Positions 42,597 through 50,892 are shown, counted from the first letter of the stretch. The stretch: DNA of 64,000 bases from CAZSBB01 sp964605235 (GCA_964605235.1 CAZSBB010000003.1:137114-201113); one strand, 5' to 3'. A program made the numbers and translations. Notes: generated from the sequence alone by a model not told the origin.

Positions 42597-42759
42597 GCGG
42601 CCGATGACTGGCGCGTTACCGGACCTGGCGCAACTTCTCCACTGCGCCCCCGCGTCATCCCGATAACAATCCTGGCAACGCTTCCGAGCGCCGGTTGGAT
42701 TCCGCGCCTGGATGACGTTGGTCAGTCCTCCGCAACATCTGGGGGCAGGGAGCGCAGAC

Positions 42760-44118
42760 GTGACGGAACCAGCCCACGCCGCTGCACAACCCGCCGCCGC
42801 CCGCACGCTGGCGCTGGCGTGGCGCAATCGGCGGATGCTCGCCTACCTGCAGCGCATCGCCCGGGCCGCCGAGCAACGCGGCCTGCGCGTCATGGCGCTC
42901 AAGGGCGCCGCCCTGCAACTGCTGCTTTACGATCAGCCGGACCAGCGGGCGATGAGCGATCTGGACCTGCTGATTCACCCGGATGAGATCGACGCGTTCT
43001 TCGCCCTGCTGCGCGAGCTGGACGCCCAGCCGAGTCAGCAACTGGTGCGCGACGACTTTTTCCCGCGCTACTACTACGAAGCGGAATTCACCGCCGGCTC
43101 GTGCTTTCCCGTGGTGATGGATATTCATGTCCGCCCCTTCCGCACGCTGCGCTACAAGCAGTTCACGCCTGACGACGCGCTGTGGGCGCGGGCGAAGCGG
43201 GTGCCATGGGGCGAGACGTCCATCCTCGTGCCCGGGACGGAGGACATGCTTTTGCATCTGGCGGTCCACTGGGCGATCCACGGCTGCAAGGGCGCGCGCT
43301 GGCGGCTGGATATCGAACGCTGGCTGCGCCGCCATCACGCCGACCTGGACTGGAATTACCTGCTGTCGGCCGCCCGGCAATGGCGTCTGCTGCTGCCGCT
43401 GCGCACCGCGCTGGCGCAGGTGGAAGCCGAAGCTGGTCCCCTGTTGCCCGCCGCCGTGCGCCAGGAGTTGAACAGCGCCAGACCCAATTGGCGCGATCGG
43501 CTGGCGCTCTGGCACGCCCCGCGCGACGATGAGCACCCCGTGGGCCACGCCCTGGTGAATATGTTGACCACGCCGGGCGCGCGGTTTGTGCTCGGGTATG
43601 CCGCCGCCGTGTGGCTGCCTGGCCGGGAGCATATGCGGCAGTGGTATCCGCACGAGCATCCGCTCTGGCTGCCGGCCGCCCATCTGGCGCGCTTCGCCCA
43701 GCCGGTGACGCGCCACCTGCAATGGGCGTGGCGCAAGCTGGGCAGGACGCGGATCGAAAAAGACGACGCCGGCCAATGGCAGGTCCGCGCCAACCGTGAC
43801 CTGCCGCCGGGCACGCTGATCGGCCGCTGCACCAGACGCTCGCCGCGCCACGGCGCACGCGCAACCACGCTGCCGGCCGGGGAGTTGGTCGGCAAATGGC
43901 GCTATCTGCAAGTCGGCGCCCGGCCCAACGCCCGATTGGTCGACGGCCGGCTGATCGCCCTGCGCCACCTGCGCCCCGATGATGTCGTGCGCCTGGCGCC
44001 GCCGGAAGTGGTCGCACCGCCGCCAGCCGCCGGCTTCGCCCCCGAGGCCGTTGAACCGAACGCCGCCGCAGCGGCATTTACCGGACATTCGCCGCTTACC
44101 CAGAAGCAAGCAGCGTAA
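42760..44118 (+). CDS. Nucleotidyltransferase-family protein (PF14907-like) with SET-like tail
   Basis: The first 280 residues match the uncharacterised nucleotidyltransferase family found beside PqqD and HPr-kinase-like genes: LRVMALKGAALQLLLYDQPDQRAMSDLDLLI carries the DxD-type metal motif, and MDIHVRP and LHLAVHWAIHG are further landmarks. The last 110 residues contain QVRANRDLPPGTLIG and NARLVDGRLIALRHLRPDDVV, which match the start and end of a SET domain in reduced form. GTG 42760 has GGAG 7 bases upstream; ATG 42712 is the alternative. It is the first gene of a cassette with a small peptide, PqqD-like and kinase-like proteins. The reaction is unknown. Confidence 0.78.
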   Translation: MTEPAHAAAQPAAARTLALAWRNRRMLAYLQRIARAAEQRGLRVMALKGAALQLLLYDQPDQRAMSDLDLLIHPDEIDAFFALLRELDAQPSQQLVRDDFFPRYYYEAEFTAGSCFPVVMDIHVRPFRTLRYKQFTPDDALWARAKRVPWGETSILVPGTEDMLLHLAVHWAIHGCKGARWRLDIERWLRRHHADLDWNYLLSAARQWRLLLPLRTALAQVEAEAGPLLPAAVRQELNSARPNWRDRLALWHAPRDDEHPVGHALVNMLTTPGARFVLGYAAAVWLPGREHMRQWYPHEHPLWLPAAHLARFAQPVTRHLQWAWRKLGRTRIEKDDAGQWQVRANRDLPPGTLIGRCTRRSPRHGARATTLPAGELVGKWRYLQVGARPNARLVDGRLIALRHLRPDDVVRLAPPEVVAPPPAAGFAPEAVEPNAAAAAFTGHSPLTQKQAA

Positions 44119-44184
44119 TAAACGTTACAGACGATTGATCGCGCCCCACTGGATCGCCGATGTAAGGGAGTAAGGCAAGCAACC

Positions 44185-44385
44185 ATGACCCACCAGCCGC
44201 ACCAACCTGAATCCGACCGTCCCGCCGCCGCGCCGTCCCCTGACGTCGCGCCCGCGCCGGTGCGCAGCAGTCGGCGGCAGTTTGTGCAGCAGGCCGCCCG
44301 CAAGGCCGCCTACATCGCCCCGGTGGTGGTCACGCTGGCGGCTTCGCGCACTGCTTTCGCCTCCGGCGCCAGTGGCGTTTCCTAA
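44185..44385 (+). CDS. Small peptide with twin-arginine motif, candidate precursor
   Basis: The 66-residue peptide begins with a Pro/Ala-rich stretch, then SSRRQFVQQAARKAAYIAPV and VVTLAASRTAFA, and ends SGASGVS. The RRQFV fits the Tat consensus S-R-R-x-F-x-K in part, and AFA is a possible signal-peptidase site, leaving only seven residues outside. Short proteins with a YxxPxVxTLxA...AFA-GS ending are known next to PqqD-like and HPr-kinase-like genes in many bacteria, but their role is undefined. An AAGG site precedes the ATG. It could be a modified peptide substrate of the neighbours. This is inference. Confidence 0.7.
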   Translation: MTHQPHQPESDRPAAAPSPDVAPAPVRSSRRQFVQQAARKAAYIAPVVVTLAASRTAFASGASGVS

Positions 44386-44425
44386 GCTTCCCCCTGCGGA
44401 AGCCGCTGTCGCTGGAGTAGATTTC

Positions 44426-44770
44426 ATGACTTGCCATTGCGCATCCGTCACCGATCATCTGCCGGCCGGGCACTGGGCCCACTGGGACGATCAGTTGCCC
44501 CTGCCCACGCCCGCCGCGCATCTGCAACTGCATGAACTGGATGAGGAAGCGGTGCTGCTTGATCCGCAGCGCGGCGCGAGCTTTCGACTCAACCCCACGG
44601 TTCGCCTGCTGTGGCGCTGCTGTCAGGACCGCCTGACGCTGGGCGCCGCGGTGATGTCGCTGCGCACCCACTATGACGTGGATGAGGACCGCGCCCGCGA
44701 GGATACGCTGCAGATGCTGGCGCTGCTGACCGCCCATGACCTGCTGCAGGATCCGGAGGTCCAGCCATGA
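44426..44770 (+). CDS. PqqD-like peptide-binding protein
   Basis: ATG 44426 follows GGAG by 8 bases; the longer frame from 44282 overlaps the small peptide gene and is not used. The 114 residues carry the PqqD pattern: ELDEEAVLLDPQRGASFRLNPTVRLLWRCCQDRLTLGAAVMSL. In this fold a winged-helix RRE module binds the leader of a precursor peptide in pyrroloquinoline quinone, lasso and other RiPP pathways. It ends in an ATGA overlap with the kinase-like gene. It is the likely recognition subunit for the small peptide upstream. Confidence 0.85.
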   Translation: MTCHCASVTDHLPAGHWAHWDDQLPLPTPAAHLQLHELDEEAVLLDPQRGASFRLNPTVRLLWRCCQDRLTLGAAVMSLRTHYDVDEDRAREDTLQMLALLTAHDLLQDPEVQP

Positions 44771-45675
44771 GCACGCCGCCGCCGGTGACCGTACAGCTAG
44801 GCCCCTTTGCCGTCGAAATCAGCAGCGATCTGCCCGACGCGCTGACGGATGTGCAGGCGCTGTACTCGGGCCAGTTGCGCCCGCCGGTGTCTGAAATGGC
44901 GCAGATTCCCGTCATTCGGGTCAGCGCCCGCCGGGAGACCAGCCGCTGGTCGCCGCTGGCGCGTTACAGCATTCTGGGCGATGGCGTGGAGTTGTTCACC
45001 AGCCGCCGCGCCAATGAAGTGCTGCCGTATCTGGAGTGGGGCATCAACTGGCGGATGATCGCCACGCAGCGGCAATACCTGCAACTGCATGCCGCCACCC
45101 TGGCGCGCGACGGGGCGGGGCTGATCATCGCCGCCCGCTCCGGCTCGGGCAAAAGCACCCTTGCCGCGGCGCTGCTGGCGCGGGGCTGGCAATACCTGTC
45201 CGACGAATTCGCCCTGCTTGATCCCGCCACGCTCACGCTGCATCCGTTTCCCAAGGCGTTGTGCATCAAGGCGGGCTCCTTCCCGTTGGTGCAGGCGCTG
45301 GGCTTGCCCCTGTGGCGCCGCCGGCATTACGCCAAAGCGTTCAAAGGCGCGGTGGGCTATGTGAACCCGCACACGCTGGGGCCGGGCAGCATTGGTGCGG
45401 CGTGCCCCGTGCGGCTGGTGCTGTTCCCGGAATACCGGGCATTGCAGCAGCCCTGCACGCTGCCGATCACCCGTGCCGCCGCCGCGCTGGAACTGGGCGA
45501 ACTGAGCTTCAACCGCGAGCATTTCTCCGCCGCCGGGATGAATCTGCTGACCACGCTGGCGGCCCATGCCACCTGCCTGCGTCTGCACAGCGGCGACCTG
45601 GAAGCGACCTGCCAACTGGTCGAGCAATGCTTCGACGCGGTGGCGGGTCAGACCACCTATCACCTGGCGGCCTAA
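44767..45675 (+). CDS. HPr kinase-like (serine kinase) protein
   Basis: The ATG overlaps the PqqD stop (ATGA). A P-loop GSGKST lies at 126-131 (LIIAARSGSGKST), followed by LSDEFALLDP with acidic residues near 145-153, as in HPr kinase/phosphorylase C-terminal domains. The N-terminal part is degenerate compared with true HprK, which has a separate N-domain and a two-lobed arrangement. At 302 residues it belongs to the group found with PqqD and nucleotidyltransferase genes, and in some lasso clusters a kinase of this type phosphorylates the peptide. The target here is probably the small peptide. A terminator follows at 45703. Confidence 0.83.
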   Translation: MSTPPPVTVQLGPFAVEISSDLPDALTDVQALYSGQLRPPVSEMAQIPVIRVSARRETSRWSPLARYSILGDGVELFTSRRANEVLPYLEWGINWRMIATQRQYLQLHAATLARDGAGLIIAARSGSGKSTLAAALLARGWQYLSDEFALLDPATLTLHPFPKALCIKAGSFPLVQALGLPLWRRRHYAKAFKGAVGYVNPHTLGPGSIGAACPVRLVLFPEYRALQQPCTLPITRAAAALELGELSFNREHFSAAGMNLLTTLAAHATCLRLHSGDLEATCQLVEQCFDAVAGQTTYHLAA

Positions 45676-45702
45676 GCCGCTTTCCCCTGCTACCATGGCT
45701 TG

Positions 45703-45736
45703 GCCGGCGCGCTGCTTGCGGCGTCGCCGGCGTTTT
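45703..45736 (+). terminator. Hairpin terminator after the kinase-like gene
   Basis: GCCGGCG (45703-45709) and CGCCGGC (45725-45731) form a 7-pair stem followed by GTTTT. It separates the cassette from proC. Confidence 0.55.
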
Positions 45737-45760
45737 GTCTCATGCAGGAGGCTTCAGGTC

Positions 45761-46564
45761 ATGCAATATGAATTGGGTTTCATCGGTGCAGGCAACATGG
45801 CGGAAGCGATCGCCCTGGGCGCGCTGCGCGCCGGCGTGCTGTCTGCCGACCAGATGATTGCCGCCGACCCTTCGCCCGCACGCTGTGAGTTGTTCGCCCA
45901 GCGCGGCATCGCCATCGCCCCCGACAATGCTGCCGCGCTGCGCAGCGCCAAACAGGTGCTATTGGCGGTCAAACCGCAGACCCTGCCGCAGATCGCCGCG
46001 TTGCTGGGCCAGCTTGATACGCAGCGCCAGGTGGTCATCAGCATCATGGCGGGGATCGGCAGCGCGAAGATCGAGCAGGCGGCGGGCGCGGCCGTGAAGG
46101 TGATTCGCGTGATGCCCAACACGCCGTTGCTGGCGGGGGCGGGCATGGCGGGGATTGCGCTGGGCCAGCACGCTACGGACGCTGATAGCACGCTGGCGCA
46201 GCGTCTGTTTGCAGCCGGCGGCAAAGCGGTGCGGGTTCCCGAGACGTTGATTGATGCCGTCACGGCGGTCAGCGGGTCGGGGCCGGCGTATGTGTTTTAC
46301 CTCGCGGAAGCGATGGCGCAAGCGGCGACACAACTGGGACTGGGTGAACATGCCGACACGTTCGTGCGGCAAACCATCCTGGGCGCCGCGAAGCTGCTGG
46401 CGGAATCATCCGACACGCCGGCGGAACTGCGTCGCAAGGTGACCAGCCCCGGCGGGACCACGGCGGCGGCGATCGGGGTGATGGAAGCGCGTCAAGTGGG
46501 CGATGCCGTGGTCGCCGCCATCGCGGCCGCGCAGGCGCGCAGCGTGGAACTGGGACGTGCATGA
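45761..46564 (+). CDS. proC: Pyrroline-5-carboxylate reductase
   Basis: The ATG follows AGGAGG by 9 bases. The NAD(P)-binding motif GFIGAGNMAEA is near the start. VIRVMPNTPLLAGAGM and AVTAVSGSGPAYVFYLAEAM are ProC signatures, and the C-terminal KVTSPGGTTAAAI motif is the proline-binding region. The 267 residues are of usual length. It reduces pyrroline-5-carboxylate to proline with NADPH, the last step of proline synthesis. Confidence 0.94.
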   Translation: MQYELGFIGAGNMAEAIALGALRAGVLSADQMIAADPSPARCELFAQRGIAIAPDNAAALRSAKQVLLAVKPQTLPQIAALLGQLDTQRQVVISIMAGIGSAKIEQAAGAAVKVIRVMPNTPLLAGAGMAGIALGQHATDADSTLAQRLFAAGGKAVRVPETLIDAVTAVSGSGPAYVFYLAEAMAQAATQLGLGEHADTFVRQTILGAAKLLAESSDTPAELRRKVTSPGGTTAAAIGVMEARQVGDAVVAAIAAAQARSVELGRA

Positions 46565-46570
46565 AGATGA

Positions 46571-46683
46571 AGCAGAATTCACCACTGAGTCACAGAGAGC
46601 ACAGAGTAAAACCAGTCGGGCTGCTGCAGAAAAAGTTTGTCTCTGATCTTTGCTCTGAGTTCTCTGTGTCTCTGTGGTGAAAC
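46571..46683. repeat. Intergenic hairpin repeat, family A copy 6
   Basis: Left arm TTCACCACTGAGTCACAGAG (46578-46597) and right arm TTCTCTGTGTCTCTGTGGTG (about 46660-46679) are inverse complements with few mismatches. It separates proC from the doxX-like gene. Confidence 0.7.
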
Positions 46684-46709
46684 TGATTTCAGCGTGAGGA
46701 GATCCGCCG

Positions 46710-47156
46710 ATGCGCAACCAAGCCCTGACCACCAATCCCACCTTGAGCGTGCTGCTGCTGCTGAATCGGCTGGCGCTGGGTTTGTACTTCGCGCTGGCGG
46801 GGTTAACCAAAGTGCGTGGCGGGGTGGGCAAGTTTTACCACGGCAGCTTCGCAGCGCTTCGGCCGCGCTGGTTGCCGGAGTTTTTGGCGCTGCCCTATGG
46901 CTACAGCCTGCCGTGGCTGGAACTGCTGTTCGGGGCGACGCTGGTGCTGGGCTGGTACACGCGCATCTCGGCGTGGGCGGTGGCGGCGATGCTGGTGTCG
47001 ATCAACCTCGCGCTGCTGTTGGCGGATCGCTTTTTTGACGGACCGGGTCCGTTTCACGTCAATGTCATGCTGCTGACGCTGGCGCTGCTGCTGGGTCACG
47101 TCGGCGGCGGCGCGCTGAGCGTCGATGCCCTGTGGCGGCGCGGCAAGCGCCGGTAA
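46710..47156 (+). CDS. DoxX-family membrane protein
   Basis: The start ATG follows GAGGAG. Four hydrophobic helices are visible (LLLLNRLALGLYFALAGLTK, LPWLELLFGATLVLGW, WAVAAMLVSINLALLLA, VNVMLLTLALLLGHV). The N-terminal RLALGLYFALAGLTKV motif is that of DoxX/SURF4-like proteins. These are quinone-linked thiosulfate oxidase subunits or of unknown function. It is followed by ubiD 12 bases on, so they are probably cotranscribed. Confidence 0.75.
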   Translation: MRNQALTTNPTLSVLLLLNRLALGLYFALAGLTKVRGGVGKFYHGSFAALRPRWLPEFLALPYGYSLPWLELLFGATLVLGWYTRISAWAVAAMLVSINLALLLADRFFDGPGPFHVNVMLLTLALLLGHVGGGALSVDALWRRGKRR

Positions 47157-47168
47157 GGAAGCTTGAGC

Positions 47169-48854
47169 ATGTATGCAACCCTGCGCGAATTTCTGACGGC
47201 TTTGGAGCGCGAAGGCGAACTGCGGCGCATCGGCGTGCCGGTGTCGCCGAAGCTGGAAATCACCGAGATCGCCGACCGGATGAGCAAGTCGCCCGCCCCA
47301 CGGGTCAGCGAATTCGCTCGGCAGTTCGACCCGCGCTTCGCCCATCTGGGAGGTCAGGCGCTGCTGTTTGAGAATGTCGAAGGCGCGAAATTTCCCCTGG
47401 CGATCAACACCTTCGGCAGCTATCGGCGGATGGAAATGGCGCTGGGCTGCACCGACGGCGGGTTCACCCGGCTGGCGGAAAAGATCGCCCGGATCATCAA
47501 GCCTGAGCCGCCGGTGGGTTTGATGGACAAACTCAAGAAGCTGCCGGAGCTGGCGAAGCTGGCGTCCTACACGCCCCGGCTGACGCGCGGGGGGCGCTGT
47601 CAGCAGGTGGTCAAGACGGGCGCCGAGGTCAACCTGTTCGACCTGCCGATTCTCAAATGCTGGCCGGACGACGGCGACCCGCGCACCTGTGGGTATCCCG
47701 TGTCGCCCCAGCAGGCGGGCACGGCGGGAGGCGAAGGCCGCTTCATCACGCTGGGCGGGATGTACACCATTGCGCCCGAGGATGCGGGGAAAGAAGGGCC
47801 GCGCCTGAGCCGGAACATCGGGATGTACCGCGCCCAGCTCGTCGATCGCAATCACACCGCCATGCACTGGCACATGCACCACGACGGGGCGCGGCATTGG
47901 CGAATGTGGAAGCAACTGGGCAAACCGATGCCGCTGGCGATTGTGCTCGGGGGCGAAGCGGTGCTGCCCTATGCCGCCACCGCGCCGTGCCCGCCGGGGA
48001 TCAGCGAACTGCTGCTGGCGGGATTCCTCAATGACGCGGGGATCGAGCTGACGCCGTGCAAGACAATTGACCTGCACGTGCCCGCCAATGCGGAAATCGT
48101 GATCGAAGGTTATGTGAGCACGGAAGCGGGTTTCATCGGCTATGACCCCCGCGCCCCCGGAAGTGTGATCACGGATGGCGCGCCGCTGGCGTCGCTGGGA
48201 CCGGGCGCGGTGTTTGAAGGACCGTTTGGCGATCACACCGGGTTCTACTCGCTGCCGGACCGCTATCCGCTGTTCGAGGTGAGCGCCATCACGCACGCCC
48301 GCGATGCGGTGTATCCCGCGACGGTCGTGGGCCTGCCCCCGCAGGAGGATTACTTCCTGGGCAAGGCGACCGAACGGCTGTTCCTGCCGCTGCTGCAGAC
48401 GCTGGTGCATGACATCATCGACTATGACCTGCCGATGTTCGGCGCGTTCCACAACTGTGCCTTCCTCAAGATTCACAAGGAATATCCGCTGCAGGCCCGG
48501 CGGGTGATGCACGCGATCTGGAGCGCCGGGCAGATGGCGTGGACCAAGCTGATCGTGGTGGTGGATGAGGACGTGAACGTGCACGACCACGACGCGGTGT
48601 GGTTCCACGTGTGCGCCAATGTCGATCCCGGGCGCGATCTGGAAATCGTCAATGGCCCATTGGACATCCTGGACCATGCCGCCCCGCGGCTGGGCGCCGG
48701 GCACAAGCTGGGCATCGACGCGACGCGCAAAATCCCCGGCGAGGAAGTCAACGGCCAACCCATCCGCGACTGGCCCAAACTGCTCAAGATGGATGACGCG
48801 ATCAAGCAGCGCGTGACGCAGCGCTGGGCGAGCTATGGGTTCGGGGCAAGGTGA
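47169..48854 (+). CDS. ubiD: UbiD-family prenylated-FMN decarboxylase
   Basis: The 561-residue protein matches UbiD, which decarboxylates 4-hydroxy-3-polyprenylbenzoate, or menaquinone-pathway analogues, with prenylated FMN. Visible landmarks are REFLTALEREGELRRIGVPV at the start, RNIGMYRAQLVDRNHTAMHWH in the middle and the SALTHARDAVYP-like SAITHARDAVYPATVVG segment. The later IKIVVVVDEDVNVHDHDAVW-type region (KLIVVVDEDVNVHD) is also typical. I start at ATG 47169; TTG 47163 is possible. The UbiX partner is not in the window. It lies near isoprenoid genes, which fits a quinone role. Confidence 0.88.
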   Translation: MYATLREFLTALEREGELRRIGVPVSPKLEITEIADRMSKSPAPRVSEFARQFDPRFAHLGGQALLFENVEGAKFPLAINTFGSYRRMEMALGCTDGGFTRLAEKIARIIKPEPPVGLMDKLKKLPELAKLASYTPRLTRGGRCQQVVKTGAEVNLFDLPILKCWPDDGDPRTCGYPVSPQQAGTAGGEGRFITLGGMYTIAPEDAGKEGPRLSRNIGMYRAQLVDRNHTAMHWHMHHDGARHWRMWKQLGKPMPLAIVLGGEAVLPYAATAPCPPGISELLLAGFLNDAGIELTPCKTIDLHVPANAEIVIEGYVSTEAGFIGYDPRAPGSVITDGAPLASLGPGAVFEGPFGDHTGFYSLPDRYPLFEVSAITHARDAVYPATVVGLPPQEDYFLGKATERLFLPLLQTLVHDIIDYDLPMFGAFHNCAFLKIHKEYPLQARRVMHAIWSAGQMAWTKLIVVVDEDVNVHDHDAVWFHVCANVDPGRDLEIVNGPLDILDHAAPRLGAGHKLGIDATRKIPGEEVNGQPIRDWPKLLKMDDAIKQRVTQRWASYGFGAR

Positions 48855-48889
48855 CCGCCGCGGCGGCAGCACATGCCCCGTGAACTCCG

Positions 48890-49240
48890 CTAGGGATGCG
48901 GCGTGATGGCGATGATGGTGATCTGCCGCGTCTGCGGGCCATAGCACCAGAACACCCGGTAAGCGCCCGGCGTGCGGTTCTGCACGTAGGCTTCAAACAC
49001 CTTCCCGTCGCGTTCGTACGGATGCTCAAGTGAGTGATACTCATGCGTGCGCAAGTCCGGATGACGGGGATTCTCCGTCAGCAGGTCCAGGCATTTGATC
49101 ACCTGTTTGAACAATCCCTCGGGCTGGCTGGATTTGCTGGCTTTCGCACGCTGACGGGTGCGCAACGCACGTTGCGCTTGCTCCTGCAAGTCACTGAAAG
49201 CTGCGCTCGCGGCTGGAGTCCAACGCAAGGTGGATGCCAT
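48890..49240 (-). CDS. RelE/ParE-like toxin
   Basis: The 116-residue protein has RelE-fold features: LRWTPAASAAFSDLQEQAQRAL at the start and a C-terminal beta-rich half AYRVFWCYGPQTRQITIIAI. A KVFEAYVQNRTPGAY segment precedes it. Such toxins cleave mRNA on the ribosome or act on gyrase. Catalytic residues cannot be verified by eye. Its start lies 6 bases after the antitoxin stop at 49247. The last residues are TPHP. Confidence 0.72.
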   Translation of the reverse strand: MASTLRWTPAASAAFSDLQEQAQRALRTRQRAKASKSSQPEGLFKQVIKCLDLLTENPRHPDLRTHEYHSLEHPYERDGKVFEAYVQNRTPGAYRVFWCYGPQTRQITIIAITPHP

Positions 49241-49246
49241 CGCGCG

Positions 49247-49522
49247 TCACTCGCTGTCTTCAGTCGCGCGGGCGGCAAGTTTGCGCGCCTTAGCCAGATT
49301 CGGCCCGGCGGTCAGCTTGCCCTGACGAGCCTGTTGCAAGCCCTGACGCACCTGCCCCAAGGCCCGGGGATGGTCATACAGCCACGCCTCGCGCTCCGGC
49401 ACCACCCGCGCCAGGGTCACGCGCACCTCAGTTTCGTCAATTTCCTCAACCAATACCGTGCGATTGGCGAACTTCTCCCCCAGCGTGATGCGGCCCTTGC
49501 TGTCGGTGGTGCGGGTGAGCAT
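49247..49522 (-). CDS. AbrB/SpoVT-like antitoxin
   Basis: The frame starts at ATG 49522 with AAAGGG about 9 bases upstream. The N-terminus LTRTTDSKGRITLGEKFANR is the swapped-hairpin AbrB DNA-binding motif (SKGRITL). The rest (LARVVPEREAWLYDHPRALGQVRQGLQQARQGKL) is helical and would bind the toxin. About 91 residues. Together with the RelE-like gene it makes a two-gene toxin-antitoxin operon, antitoxin first. A longer frame on this strand reading back to 50431 is antisense to the esterase and is not real. Confidence 0.75.
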   Translation of the reverse strand: MLTRTTDSKGRITLGEKFANRTVLVEEIDETEVRVTLARVVPEREAWLYDHPRALGQVRQGLQQARQGKLTAGPNLAKARKLAARATEDSE

Positions 49523-49623
49523 GAGCAAGCCCTTTCCAAGGCGATATCGACATTCTAGCTCATGGACCCAAGGTGGACCAGTGGGAAATTCCCACTTATG
49601 CCCGATGGCGTGCAACCGGACAG

Positions 49624-50595
49624 CTACAACTGCGCCAAAAACTGCAACGTCCGATCCACGAACCCCGGCAGGCTCTCGTGCCCGAAGTCGGGGTAGATCA
49701 CCGTTTCCTTGGGCGACTTGATCTTGTTGAACGCGGCAAACTGCGTCGACGGCGGGCAAATGGTGTCCATCAGGCCCACGCCCATCATCACCTGCGCCTG
49801 GATGCGCGGCGCCAGGTGCTGAATGTCGATGTACCCCAGCCGGCGGAACCACTCGGCGTGCTGTTCGTGGCGCGGGTCGAACAGGCGGAAGAAAATCGAC
49901 AGCTCTTCGTACGCCCCTTTGGCGAGGTCCATCTCCCACACGCGCTGGTAATCGCACAGGAAGGGAAACACGGGGGCGGCACGCTTGATGCGCGGCTCCA
50001 GCGCGGCGCACGCGAGCGTCAGCGCTCCGCCCTGCGACCCGCCAAAGCAGCCGACGCGCTCGGCGTCGACCTCCGGCAGGTTCATCACGATGCCCGCGAG
50101 TTGTGCGGTGTCGAGGAAGATGTGGCGAAACAGCAGTTGGTCCGGCCCCTCCGCCAAACCCCGGATGATGTGCCCGCGCAGGGTGTTGCCTTTGACCCCG
50201 CCCAGGTCTTCGCTTTGGCCGCCTTGTCCGCGGCAGTCCAGGGAAGCGATGGAGAAGCCCAGGGCGACGTAGGGCAGTTTGTCGTGCCAGTCGCTGCTGG
50301 AGCCGGAGTAGCCGTGGAACTGCACAACCGCCGGGTGCGGGGCAGGGGTCGATCCCTGGGGCCGGCGCGGGCGCAGGTACTTGGCGTGGATGCGGGCGCC
50401 GCGGACGCCGGTGAAGTACAGATGGAAGCACTCGGCGAAGGGAGTCTGGTATTCGGCGGGCACCAGTTCGAGCTGCGGATCGACGGCGCGCATTTCCGCC
50501 AGGGCGCGGGTCCAGTAGTCGTCAAAATCGGTCGGCCGGGGGTTGATGCCGGGGTAGGTCTTGAGTTTGTCCAGAGGCATGTCGATCAGGGGCAT
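49624..50595 (-). CDS. Acetyl xylan esterase / cephalosporin C deacetylase (CE7 family)
   Basis: The 323-residue protein has the AXE1 pattern: VVQFHGYSGSSSDW, CRGQGGQSED and the nucleophile S187 in GGSQGG, with the other triad members D277 in GLMDTICPP and H306 in FGHES. These alpha/beta-hydrolases remove acetyl groups from xylo-oligosaccharides and cephalosporin C. No signal peptide is seen, so it acts inside the cell. It fits the carbohydrate-use theme of the window. The stop lies 101 bases before the antitoxin start on the same strand. Confidence 0.9.
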   Translation of the reverse strand: MPLIDMPLDKLKTYPGINPRPTDFDDYWTRALAEMRAVDPQLELVPAEYQTPFAECFHLYFTGVRGARIHAKYLRPRRPQGSTPAPHPAVVQFHGYSGSSSDWHDKLPYVALGFSIASLDCRGQGGQSEDLGGVKGNTLRGHIIRGLAEGPDQLLFRHIFLDTAQLAGIVMNLPEVDAERVGCFGGSQGGALTLACAALEPRIKRAAPVFPFLCDYQRVWEMDLAKGAYEELSIFFRLFDPRHEQHAEWFRRLGYIDIQHLAPRIQAQVMMGVGLMDTICPPSTQFAAFNKIKSPKETVIYPDFGHESLPGFVDRTLQFLAQL

Positions 50596-50829
50596 GGTCA
50601 GCTACTCCAGGAACAGGTGCGTGGGGGAATGGTTGATAGGCGCGGCAGTTTAGCGATTCAGGCGCGCGCGCGGCAGCCACGGGCGCGAAGCGTCAGCAAC
50701 GGACAGCGCGTTTGAACGTCATCCCACCACTGGGCAAACTGACGGATGCCCGGTAACCCGGCGCCCGCTGCGTCGTTGCCGTTTCGGGTCTGTAGCCCCT
50801 GTTCGACCCAGGGCAGGATTTGCAGCGCG

Positions 50830-50858
50830 TTGTGACCGGCAGCGGCTGGACTTATAAT
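50830..50858 (+). promoter_or_regulatory. Sigma-70-type promoter of the isoprenoid genes
   Basis: TTGTGA (50830-50835) and a perfect TATAAT (50853-50858) are 17 bases apart. The ATG of ispA is at 50893, giving a leader of about 28 bases. The rest of the 297-base gap (50596-50829) shows nothing else I can name. Confidence 0.7.
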
Positions 50859-50892
50859 TCACCCTTTCGTTTCCCAGCTTAAGCGGGTTGTC

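Noticed and set aside
42760..45675. A complete lasso peptide gene cluster
   Set aside because: There is no asparagine-synthetase-like cyclase and no transglutaminase-like protease. Only PqqD-like, kinase-like and nucleotidyltransferase genes are present.
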